Assembly (NCBI GenBank): GCA_023415605.1
Contig: JAEZKB010000231.1
Location: forward strand, 1-13,964
Origin: Pseudomonadota bacterium
GTDB lineage: Bacteria > Pseudomonadota > Alphaproteobacteria > Rhizobiales > Devosiaceae
Reading direction: 5' to 3'
Length of the DNA: 13,964 nucleotides
Under the pieces are notes generated by a model that worked only from the letters and a program-made list of their open reading frames with translations, searched no databases and had not been told where the DNA came from. A program made the position numbers and the translations under genes. This document shows, piece after piece, positions 1-5,785 of the stretch. The first letter of the stretch is position 1, and each line of letters starts with the position of its first letter.

Positions 1-160
1 TCAACCCCGCGGTGGACGGGAAGCGCGACGAACGCTTGCGGGGAGACTGCTGGGAGGCGGAGGGGAGTCGTCCCGAACCGCTGGGCCAAGCGCACGGAGT
101 CGAAATGGGAGGGCCAACCCTCCTCTCCCGACGCGCGGGACAATGCCGGAAACCCAGTAA

Positions 161-217
161 CCCGGAGGCGGTGTCGTCTCGTACTTATTCATACCAGAGG
201 CGGCATCCGCCTCCGGG
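161..217. repeat. inverted repeat with nested tight hairpin
   Basis: CCCGGAGGCGG at 161-171 is the exact reverse complement of CCGCCTCCGGG at 207-217, with 35 bases between. The right arm is also the right arm of a tighter hairpin, GAGGCGG (197-203) and CCGCCTC (207-213) around a 3-base CAT loop. The two pairings exclude each other, so an RNA copy could switch between them. It may be a palindromic intergenic repeat unit. Function unknown. Confidence 0.5.
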
Positions 218-258
218 CCCGTCACGCTCTTTCTCATCCCCGGAGGGTCATGCCCAGC

Positions 259-278
259 CGGCGCATTAGTGTGCGCCG
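259..278 (-). terminator. hairpin just after the VOC gene stop
   Basis: CGGCGCA (259-265) pairs with TGCGCCG (272-278) around a 6-base loop, one base past the stop codon of the VOC gene read on the minus strand. No run of T follows on that strand, so it is not a classic intrinsic terminator. It may protect the 3' end or act with Rho. Confidence 0.4.
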
Positions 279-279
279 C

Positions 280-657
280 TTACATCCCCTGCACGAACGC
301 GAGGATGTTGCCTTCGCTGTCTTTCGCCCAGGCATTCTTGAGGTTGCCGAAGTCGGCAAGGCCATTCTCGGTCTTCAGGCCCGGTAGGTCGTAGTCGAGA
401 AAGGCAACGCCTTTAGCGCGCAACGCGGCCATGTCGGCGACGAGGTCGGGGCAGTCGAAGGTCAGTGCGGTGTTCTGCGCCGTGCCGGCAAAGTCGGTCT
501 TGTAAAGAAAGGCACGGACGCCCTTGAGGTGATAGATGACGCCGATGTCGGGCATCTCTTCGGCGGGCGTGAGGCCGAGCTTGTCCTGGTACCAGGACTT
601 GGCGCGCTCGATATCGGCGGCGGGCAGCATGGCGGTGGCTTGGCGTTCGGCGAACAT
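280..657 (-). CDS. VOC-superfamily (glyoxalase/bleomycin resistance-like) protein
   Basis: A 125-residue protein, the usual size of a single-chain VOC protein. Two beta-alpha-beta-beta-beta modules can be followed. The first runs from about residue 7 (TAMLPAADIERAKSWYQDKLG) through FLYKTD near 50. The second runs from LTFDCPDL near 65 to the end NAWAKDSEGNILAF (108-121), matching the frequent family ending of AWxxDPxGN type. The start at 657 is chosen because a strong GGGAGGA Shine-Dalgarno lies 6 nt upstream; an open frame continues to 945 but that part overlaps the permease gene. The usual first metal-ligand His of glyoxalase I is replaced (Ala/Met near residues 9-10), so a specific enzyme activity cannot be assigned. 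It follows the permease gene after 71 nt and its ribosome site lies in a hairpin. Its link to sugar use is unclear; it may be an unrelated downstream gene. Confidence 0.82.
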   Translation of the reverse strand: MFAERQATAMLPAADIERAKSWYQDKLGLTPAEEMPDIGVIYHLKGVRAFLYKTDFAGTAQNTALTFDCPDLVADMAALRAKGVAFLDYDLPGLKTENGLADFGNLKNAWAKDSEGNILAFVQGM

Positions 658-662
658 GGTTT

Positions 663-687
663 CCTCCCTCGCACGAGGCGAGAGAGG
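663..687 (-). promoter_or_regulatory. 10-bp hairpin that hides the VOC gene ribosome binding site
   Basis: Read on the minus strand, CCTCTCTCGC pairs with GCGAGGGAGG over all ten positions (nine Watson-Crick pairs and one T.G), with a 5-base loop CTCGT. The 3' arm contains the GGGAGG Shine-Dalgarno of the VOC gene (663-668), so the folded RNA would block ribosome loading. It could equally act as a stem that ends or trims the permease transcript. The pairing is seen directly; the regulatory role is inferred. Confidence 0.55.
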
Positions 688-728
688 ATAGACCTGTGGG
701 GCCGTGAAGGCGACCCCGTCTGGAGTCC

Positions 729-1604
729 CTAGCCCTTGATACCGGCCGAGAGCGTGATGGCCTGCGTCACCTTGCGCTGGAAGATGAGATAGGCAAGCGC
801 CACCGGCAGGCTGGCGAGCACCGCGCCCGAAAGAATGCGGGCATAGGCGACGCCAAAGGTGTCCTGCACCGCCGTGATGCCGACGGTCACCGTCATCATC
901 TTCTCGTTCTGAGCGACGAGGAACGGCCAGAGAAAGGCGTTCCAAGCGCCGATGAAGGTGATGATCGCGAGCGCCGTGGTGACACCCCAGTTCATCGGAA
1001 TGAACATCTTGAACAGGAGCTGGAACTCGTTCGCCCCGTCGATCAGCGCCGCCTCGCGATACTCACGCGGCATGGAGTCGAAGAAATTCTTGTAGACGAT
1101 CACCGTGACCGGGCTGATCAGCATCGGCAGGACCATGCCGGCGTGGGTGTTGAGCAGCTTGACGTCGGCGATGATGATGAAGTGGTTCACGATCAGCGCC
1201 GAGACCGGCACCATGAAACTCGCCAGTACCAGGTACCAGAGAAGTTTGCGGGCAGGAAAGCGCAGCTGCGAGATGGCGTAGCCGGCGCAGGCTGCCATGA
1301 GCACGGCGAGGACCGTCACCGACACCGACGTGATGATCGAGTTGACATACCAGATCGGCAGGTCGGAGTTCTGGATGACGAAGAGGTAGCCGTCGAGATG
1401 GAGACCCTCGGGCAGGAGGTTGACGCCGGGCCGCACGGCTTCGTCGTCGGTCTTGAAACTCGTGGCCAGGGCCCAGTAGACCGGGAAGAACCAGATGGCC
1501 GCGAAAGCCAGGGTCAGCAGGTTGAGGATCCAGCGGCCGGGATCGAAAAAGCGCGGGCGGGTGCCGGCGACCTGGATCGGTGCAGTCGAGACAACGTCGG
1601 TCAA
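729..1604 (-). CDS. CUT1 sugar ABC transporter permease, MalG/UgpE type
   Basis: A 291-residue inner-membrane subunit of a carbohydrate importer. About six hydrophobic segments are visible (near residues 27-49, 87-110, 121-141, 154-171, 207-230 and 257-274). The cytoplasmic EAA loop that docks on the ATPase is clear at 184-203, with EAALIDG followed by FIP. The ending QAITLSAGIKG is the usual C-terminus of the MalG-type subfamily. The gene begins with TTG, not ATG, at 1602-1604; this codon overlaps the TGA of the previous permease gene by 4 nt (TTGA) and has a GGGGAGG ribosome site 9 nt upstream, pointing to translational coupling. It partners the permease at 1601-2485 and the binding protein at 2554-3825. 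No ATPase gene lies nearby. The exact substrate is inferred only from the adjacent arabinofuranosidase. Confidence 0.93.
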   Translation of the reverse strand: MTDVVSTAPIQVAGTRPRFFDPGRWILNLLTLAFAAIWFFPVYWALATSFKTDDEAVRPGVNLLPEGLHLDGYLFVIQNSDLPIWYVNSIITSVSVTVLAVLMAACAGYAISQLRFPARKLLWYLVLASFMVPVSALIVNHFIIIADVKLLNTHAGMVLPMLISPVTVIVYKNFFDSMPREYREAALIDGANEFQLLFKMFIPMNWGVTTALAIITFIGAWNAFLWPFLVAQNEKMMTVTVGITAVQDTFGVAYARILSGAVLASLPVALAYLIFQRKVTQAITLSAGIKG

Positions 1605-2485
1605 TTGGCATTGCCTCCCCTGGTGCGCAGCAGCTGGAACTGCAGCAGCGAGAACCCTACGACGATCACGAAGAGCGCCACCGCAATGGTGGCCGCGTAG
1701 CCGCCGGCATTCTTCTGGAACGCCTGCTCATAGATGAACTGCACCAAGACCATCGTCGCCTGGGTTCGACCGCCCTGAGCGAAGAGATAGACCTGATCGA
1801 AGATCTTGAGCTGCAGGATCAGCTGGATAGTGAGGCAGAGCACCGTCACCGGCCAGAGCAGCGGCCAGGTGATCGAACGAAACACCTGCCAGCGGGTGCC
1901 ACCATCCAGCGCTGCCGCCTCGTAAAGTTCGCGTGGAATATTGCGGAGACCGGCAAGGAAGAGAAGGATCGAGAAGCCGTTCGTCCACCAGATGGTGAGC
2001 AGCGCCGCCATCGGCATGAACCACGGTATGGTGCGCCAGACGTTGGTGCGCTTGCCGACGATCGGCTCGATGATGAACTGCGCGATGCCGAACTGCACGT
2101 TCAGCATCCAGTCCCAGATCAGGTACACCACCGTCACCGGCAAGATGTAGGGCAAGAAGAAGAAGGCTAGGATGATGCTCTGCGCCCAGCCTTTGAGACG
2201 GCTAACCATCAGCGCGATGATCATCGCGGCGGCGGTGCCCGGCACGACGGTGAGCAGCACAAAATACGCCGTGTTCCAGACCGCCGTCCAGAACGTGCGG
2301 TCGCCAAACATCTTGACGTAGTTGTCGATGCCTATCCACGTACCCGCGCCAATCAGCGGCGACTTGGTAAAGCTCAGTATCACCATCTGGATCGTGGGGT
2401 AGATGAACATCCACCCGAAGATCAGGACGAAAGGGGCAACCAGCACGGCTGCCACCAGATACTCGTTCCGGCGATTGTTTGTCAT
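1601..2485 (-). CDS. CUT1 sugar ABC transporter permease, MalF/UgpA type
   Basis: A 294-residue inner-membrane subunit that pairs with the MalG-type permease to form the translocation channel. Hydrophobic spans are near residues 10-30, 68-95, 103-128, 156-180, 206-226 and 262-284. The EAA loop (189-208, EAAALDGG then ITWPLLWP) is the contact for the ATP-binding subunit. N-terminal VAPFVLIFGWMFIYP and the IGIDNYVKMF segment after the first span are characteristic of the UgpA-like branch. The ATG at 2483-2485 has GGGGA 7 nt upstream. It follows the binding-protein gene by 68 nt, a gap holding a strong stem-loop, and overlaps the next permease by 4 nt. Probable role is import of an arabinose-containing oligosaccharide, inferred from context. 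Confidence 0.94.
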   Translation of the reverse strand: MTNNRRNEYLVAAVLVAPFVLIFGWMFIYPTIQMVILSFTKSPLIGAGTWIGIDNYVKMFGDRTFWTAVWNTAYFVLLTVVPGTAAAMIIALMVSRLKGWAQSIILAFFFLPYILPVTVVYLIWDWMLNVQFGIAQFIIEPIVGKRTNVWRTIPWFMPMAALLTIWWTNGFSILLFLAGLRNIPRELYEAAALDGGTRWQVFRSITWPLLWPVTVLCLTIQLILQLKIFDQVYLFAQGGRTQATMVLVQFIYEQAFQKNAGGYAATIAVALFVIVVGFSLLQFQLLRTRGGNAN

Positions 2486-2514
2486 GGATCGTCCCCGGCG
2501 CCCGCAACAAGGAG

Positions 2515-2540
2515 CTGGCCGGCTCCGCGGAGCCGGCCAG
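2515..2540 (-). promoter_or_regulatory. perfect 26-bp palindrome between binding-protein and permease genes
   Basis: CTGGCCGGCTC (2515-2525) and GAGCCGGCCAG (2530-2540) form an 11-bp GC-rich stem around CGCG. It lies 13 nt after the binding-protein stop and 29 nt before the next gene start. There is no T run after it. Stem-loops at this place in binding-protein operons, as between malE and malF, limit read-through and protect the upstream mRNA so that the binding protein is made in excess; that role is inferred here. Confidence 0.72.
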
Positions 2541-2553
2541 TCACATCAGCAGA

Positions 2554-3825
2554 TCAGAGTGCGTCGAGGGCGGCCTTCATCTCCTCGGCCGCGGTCTTGG
2601 CATCGATCTCGTTGTTCATGGCAGCGGTAAAAGCATTACCGGCAGCGTCGAACAGCGGCGAAGCAACGCCGGCATTCGGGGACTTGGGGTCGAACACCTG
2701 GTTTGCAGTCAGCTTGGCGTAGGTCGCCTGCGGCTGCATGGCCTTGTACTCTTCCGAAGCCTGAACCGTGGCATTGGCAGGAACGTGGCCTGCGGTGGCC
2801 CAGTAGAGCGAGTGCTCGGACATCCACTTGATCACGTCGAGTACGGCGGCGTGCTTTTCGGGAGTGACGGTCTTACCGACATTGTTCGGAATGGCGAAGG
2901 CGTGCGAGTCCGCATAGGTGCACGGACGGTCGAAGAACACCGGCAGTTCGATAGCGCCCCAGTTGAAGAGCTTACCCTGGGATTCGAGGTCGGCCATGGT
3001 CGGCACTTCCCAGACGCCGTTGATCATCATGGCGGCCTCGCCCGAGGTGAAGAGGGCGACGTTGGAAGGATAGTCGGTGTATTCGGGGGCGTAGCCGTTC
3101 TTCACCCAGTCGGCGATGACCTGAACGCTGTTCTCGAGCTTCTGCAGGTTGTCGCCCTCAAGCCAAGCGCCATCCGTGCCGATATTGCCGTTCTGCTGGC
3201 AGAGCAGAGAGTAGATGGTGCGGAACGCAAAGCTGCCGTCGGCCGTGGTGGTGCTCACCCCGTAGGTAGTGCCGCCGTCCTTGAGCTTCTGCAGCGCGGC
3301 GGAGAAATTCTCGACCCCGTCAAGGCCGGTCGGCAGGCCGTCGGCGCCGATCAGGCCGGCCGCCTCGAGCTTGTCCTTGTTGTAATAAAGTACAATCGGG
3401 TGCGTATCGAACGGTACGGCGTATTTCTTACCGTCAACCTGCACCGCTTCGTAGGTCTCCTTGGCGAAGGTGTCAGCCGATAGGCCCATCGCGGCCCAGT
3501 CCTCGTCGGTGAGTTCCGCCAGCGATCCCTGGCTTACGGCGAGCGGGATGCGCGAGGCGTGGTAGGTCATGATATCGGGACCTTCACCCACCGCGGCCGA
3601 GGTCTGCACCTTGGTGTAGAAGGGCACGCCCCAATCGAGCGTGGTGCCCTGGATTTCAATCTTGCCGGCGTGCTCGGCATTGAAATCCTCGATGAGCTTC
3701 TTCATGCGGACGCCGTCGCCGCCGCCGAGGAAGTCCCACCACACGACAGTTTCGGCGGCGCTGGCGATCGACGCGAACGACATCAAAGCCGTCGAGACGA
3801 GCACCGTCTTCAAAAGAGATTTCAT
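2554..3825 (-). CDS. CUT1 periplasmic sugar-binding protein (ABC transporter)
   Basis: A 423-residue extracellular solute-binding protein, family 1. Residues 1-23 form a Sec signal peptide (MKSLLKTVLV, a hydrophobic core, then SIASA followed by AET); no lipobox Cys is present, as expected for a Gram-negative periplasmic protein. The mature part opens with VVWWDFLGGGDGVRMKKLI and contains the family landmarks GEGPDIMTYHASR, PFDTHPIVLYYNKDKLEAAG and GEAAMMINGVWE. Two Cys, in LLCQQN and DRPCTY, could form a disulfide. The ATG at 3823-3825 is preferred to an upstream in-frame start at 3942, because it begins the signal peptide and has AGGGAGGA 9 nt upstream. A promoter with a consensus -35 lies upstream. 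The likely ligand is an arabino-oligosaccharide freed from plant wall, inferred from the GH51 gene next door. Confidence 0.93.
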   Translation of the reverse strand: MKSLLKTVLVSTALMSFASIASAAETVVWWDFLGGGDGVRMKKLIEDFNAEHAGKIEIQGTTLDWGVPFYTKVQTSAAVGEGPDIMTYHASRIPLAVSQGSLAELTDEDWAAMGLSADTFAKETYEAVQVDGKKYAVPFDTHPIVLYYNKDKLEAAGLIGADGLPTGLDGVENFSAALQKLKDGGTTYGVSTTTADGSFAFRTIYSLLCQQNGNIGTDGAWLEGDNLQKLENSVQVIADWVKNGYAPEYTDYPSNVALFTSGEAAMMINGVWEVPTMADLESQGKLFNWGAIELPVFFDRPCTYADSHAFAIPNNVGKTVTPEKHAAVLDVIKWMSEHSLYWATAGHVPANATVQASEEYKAMQPQATYAKLTANQVFDPKSPNAGVASPLFDAAGNAFTAAMNNEIDAKTAAEEMKAALDAL

Positions 3826-3877
3826 GACCTGGTTCCTCCCTATGGTCCGGGCTGCGTGGTTCCGCGCCCGGGTTGGA

Positions 3878-3905
3878 ATGCTATCGACTGCCGCAAGGTT
3901 GTCAA
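3878..3905 (-). promoter_or_regulatory. sigma-70-like promoter of the binding-protein operon
   Basis: On the minus strand a perfect TTGACA (3900-3905) is followed after 16 nt by TAGCAT (3878-3883), a 4/6 match to the -10 consensus. Transcription would start about 45 nt before the binding-protein ATG. This would let the transporter genes be expressed apart from the GH51 gene upstream. Confidence 0.55.
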
Positions 3906-3910
3906 CAGCT

Positions 3911-3920
3911 TTGGCGATAC
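3911..3920. promoter_or_regulatory. candidate regulator half-site at the transporter promoter
   Basis: TTGGCGATA at 3911-3919 agrees with one arm of the 23-bp near-palindrome in front of the GH51 gene (TTGGTGATA there, or TTGGCGATA on its other strand). It begins 5 bp upstream of the -35 element. The opposite arm is poorly conserved, so this is at best a half-site for the same regulator. Confidence 0.3.
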
Positions 3921-3995
3921 GGATCAGACTATTGAATATCAAATATACTCAGGCACTTACGCCGCGACAGGATGCCTAGGGCGAGCGGCATCGCA

Positions 3996-4033
3996 CCCTC
4001 CGGCGTACCCTATGGAAGGGGCACGTCGGAGGG
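3996..4033 (-). terminator. strong stem-loop downstream of the GH51 gene
   Basis: Read on the minus strand, CCCTCCG pairs with CGGAGGG (7 bp), then after one A.C mismatch CGTGCCC pairs with GGGTACG (7 bp, one G.T), leaving an 8-base loop. The structure starts 30 nt after the GH51 stop codon and sits before the transporter promoter. No T run follows, so it may be Rho-assisted or act as an mRNA 3' stabiliser. Confidence 0.6.
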
Positions 4034-4063
4034 GTCCGGGGAGGACTCCGGGACAGGTTGGCG

Positions 4064-5620
4064 TCAGAGTTTGACGCGGATCATCTGATATGAATAGGGC
4101 GCAAGCTTCACGCTGAGCGTACCATCCGCGACCGTGGCGCCGCTGCCCTGCTGAGGCACGACATTGTCCTGGTTCTTGGAAGTGTTTGTCGCCCGCAGAT
4201 CCTTGTGGGTCATCACCTGGTGGTCGACGACCTTGCCGCTGGCAAAGCCCTCGAGGCTCACATCGACGTCGATGGACTCGGCGGCATTGCGGTTCACGGC
4301 AAAGAAGGTGAGCGTACCTGCCTCCTCGTCGTGCACGCCGGAGATATCGACATAGGGGATGTTGTCGCCATGTATGGCGTCGTAGCCCGGCGAATTGACC
4401 ATGAGGTTGAGCGCAGTGCCGCGGCCGAAGCGCGAGGCGAAGTAGTAGGGATAGTAGATGGTCTGCCGCCAGGCGTCGCCCTTGGCATCGGTCATGATCG
4501 GGGCAATGACATTCACCAGCTGGGCGATACAGGCCAGCTTCACCACGTCGGATCGGCGGATGAAGGTATTGATGATGCACCCGACCTGCAGCACGTCCTC
4601 GAAGTTGTAAATGTCTTCGAGAAGGCTGGGTGCGTGCGGCCAGCCATCGTTGCCGTCGAGGATCTTTCGGTCCTGCTTGTTGGAATGGTACCAGACGTTC
4701 CACTCGTCAAAGCTGATATAGACGTTGTGCTTGGACCGCTTCTTGCCCTTCACGTAGTTGATGGTTGAGGCGATCGTGCCGATGTAGCGATCGAGTTTCG
4801 CATTAAGGGCCAGATAGTTGGCGGTGTTCTTCGCCAGCACGTCGGCCGGCGCGCCCTCGGTTAGCGCCTTTTCGTTCTCGCGATTGGCGAAGTACATGTG
4901 CAGCGAGATGTGATCGACCGTGTCGTAGGTGTGCTCGAGGACGACACGCTCCCATTCGGGGTACGTCGCCATATCCGAATGCGACGAACCGCAGACGACG
5001 AGTTCGAGCGACTTGTCGAACATGCGCATCGCCTTGGCCGTCTCGTGCGCCAGCCGGCCGTACTCGTCGGCGGTCTTGTGACCGACCTGCCAGGGGCCGT
5101 CCATCTCGTTGCCAAGGCACCAGAGCTTCACGTCCCAAGGCTCCGCGCGTCCGTTGGCCTTGCGCAGATCTCCCCAGTAGGAGCCGACCGGTGCGTTGAC
5201 ATATTCGAGGAAGTTACGGGCGTGATCGAGGCCGCGGGAGCCGAGGTTTACGGCCAGCATCATCTGGGTGTTCACCTTGGCGCACCAGTCGGCGAACTCG
5301 TGGATGCCGACCTGATTGCTGTCGGATGTGTGCCAAGCGAGGTCGAGACGTGTCGGCCGCTGGTCCTTGGGGCCAATGCCGTCTTCCCAGTTGTAGGCAG
5401 AAACGAAGTTGCCGCCGGGATAGCGGACCATTGGGATATCGAGGTCCTTGACCAGCTCGGCGACGTCGCCGCGCATGCCGTTCTCATCGGCGGTCTTGTG
5501 ACCGGGCTCATAGATGCCGGTATAGATGGCGCGGCCCAGATGTTCGAGGAAAGCCCCGTACACCCGGTCGTCGATTTTCGAGATGGTATAGTCTTTGTGC
5601 GCCGTAACCGTGGCCCGCAT
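4064..5620 (-). CDS. abfA: GH51 alpha-L-arabinofuranosidase (cytoplasmic)
   Basis: A 518-residue retaining glycosidase that removes terminal alpha-L-arabinofuranosyl units from arabinan, arabinoxylan or arabinogalactan fragments. The catalytic (beta/alpha)8 barrel spans about residues 20-390 and a beta-sandwich follows to the end (LTFFAVNRN near 437). The acid/base Glu is E172 in WCLGNEMDGPW; the nucleophile is E306 in FDEWNVWYHS. The N-terminal part KIDDRVYGAFLEHLGRAIYTGIYEPG and VRYPGGNFVSAYNWEDGIGP (65-84) are typical family signatures. There is no signal peptide, so it acts on imported oligosaccharides. The open frame extends to 5689, but the ATG at 5618-5620 is chosen because homologous proteins begin near MxATVTAHKDY and GGGAGGGG lies 5 nt upstream; the extra 23 codons would cover the operator-like palindrome. 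It lies between the ArsR-type regulator and the transporter, all on one strand. Length is normal for the family. Confidence 0.95.
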   Translation of the reverse strand: MRATVTAHKDYTISKIDDRVYGAFLEHLGRAIYTGIYEPGHKTADENGMRGDVAELVKDLDIPMVRYPGGNFVSAYNWEDGIGPKDQRPTRLDLAWHTSDSNQVGIHEFADWCAKVNTQMMLAVNLGSRGLDHARNFLEYVNAPVGSYWGDLRKANGRAEPWDVKLWCLGNEMDGPWQVGHKTADEYGRLAHETAKAMRMFDKSLELVVCGSSHSDMATYPEWERVVLEHTYDTVDHISLHMYFANRENEKALTEGAPADVLAKNTANYLALNAKLDRYIGTIASTINYVKGKKRSKHNVYISFDEWNVWYHSNKQDRKILDGNDGWPHAPSLLEDIYNFEDVLQVGCIINTFIRRSDVVKLACIAQLVNVIAPIMTDAKGDAWRQTIYYPYYFASRFGRGTALNLMVNSPGYDAIHGDNIPYVDISGVHDEEAGTLTFFAVNRNAAESIDVDVSLEGFASGKVVDHQVMTHKDLRATNTSKNQDNVVPQQGSGATVADGTLSVKLAPYSYQMIRVKL

Positions 5621-5641
5621 CAGCCCCTCCCAGGACCCAGA

Positions 5642-5654
5642 ATTATGATTTATA
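5642..5654 (-). promoter_or_regulatory. possible -10 region of the GH51 gene
   Basis: Two AT-rich hexamers on the minus strand, TATAAA (5649-5654) and CATAAT (5642-5647), resemble a -10 box and lie 22-34 nt before the ATG. No good -35 is found at 16-18 nt; TTGACC at 5684-5689 is too far. The hexamers touch the operator-like palindrome, so binding there would be expected to affect initiation. Confidence 0.3.
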
Positions 5655-5672
5655 TCGCCATTGGTGATATAA
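5650..5672. promoter_or_regulatory. 23-bp near-palindromic operator before the GH51 gene
   Basis: The left arm TTATATCGCCA (5650-5660) and right arm TGGTGATATAA (5662-5672) flank a central T at 5661. Ten of eleven positions are complementary; the single exception is a G/T pair. It stands in a GC-rich background 30-52 bp upstream of the GH51 start and 114 bp past the end of the ArsR-type gene. AT-rich outer arms of about 11 bp fit a dimeric winged-helix regulator of the ArsR class. The neighbouring regulator is the obvious candidate binder, by inference. Confidence 0.7.
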
Positions 5673-5785
5673 TTGGGTGAGTGGGTCAAGGGGAGTGGAA
5701 GCGAATAGTGACCACTGAGAAGCCACCGGCGCGCTAAGGCCCTGAGATTCCCACTAGCTACCCACTCCTCGCGTCCACCCCGCCC

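Larger units (their letters stand above)
1..279. other. non-coding stretch with clustered small hairpins
   Basis: I see no convincing gene here. Open frames exist on both strands, but their predicted proteins are rich in Pro, Arg and Ser, show no domain and have no ribosome binding site, as expected of GC-rich non-coding DNA. The stretch instead holds several short inverted repeats: GGGA/TCCC at 63-66 and 71-74, GGAGGG/CCCTCC at 108-113 and 118-123, TCCCG/CGGGA at 126-130 and 136-140, and GAGGCGG/CCGCCTC at 197-203 and 207-213. This density resembles a mosaic intergenic repeat, but whether it is repeated elsewhere in the genome cannot be seen from one window. Confidence 0.5.

Noticed and set aside
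1..237. A 78-codon minus-strand frame at the left edge
   Set aside because: No ribosome site, no domain and a composition expected from non-coding GC-rich DNA full of inverted repeats.
3826..3942. N-terminal extension of the first binding protein by 39 codons
   Set aside because: It would bury the signal peptide and cover a consensus promoter; the internal ATG has a strong ribosome site.
5621..5689. N-terminal extension of GH51 by 23 codons
   Set aside because: It would place the operator-like palindrome and possible -10 boxes inside the gene, has no Shine-Dalgarno, and is not expected from the family start MxATVTAHKDY.
5684..5689. TTGACC as -35 of the GH51 gene
   Set aside because: No -10-like hexamer lies 16-18 nt downstream; the nearest candidates are about 10 or 29 nt away.
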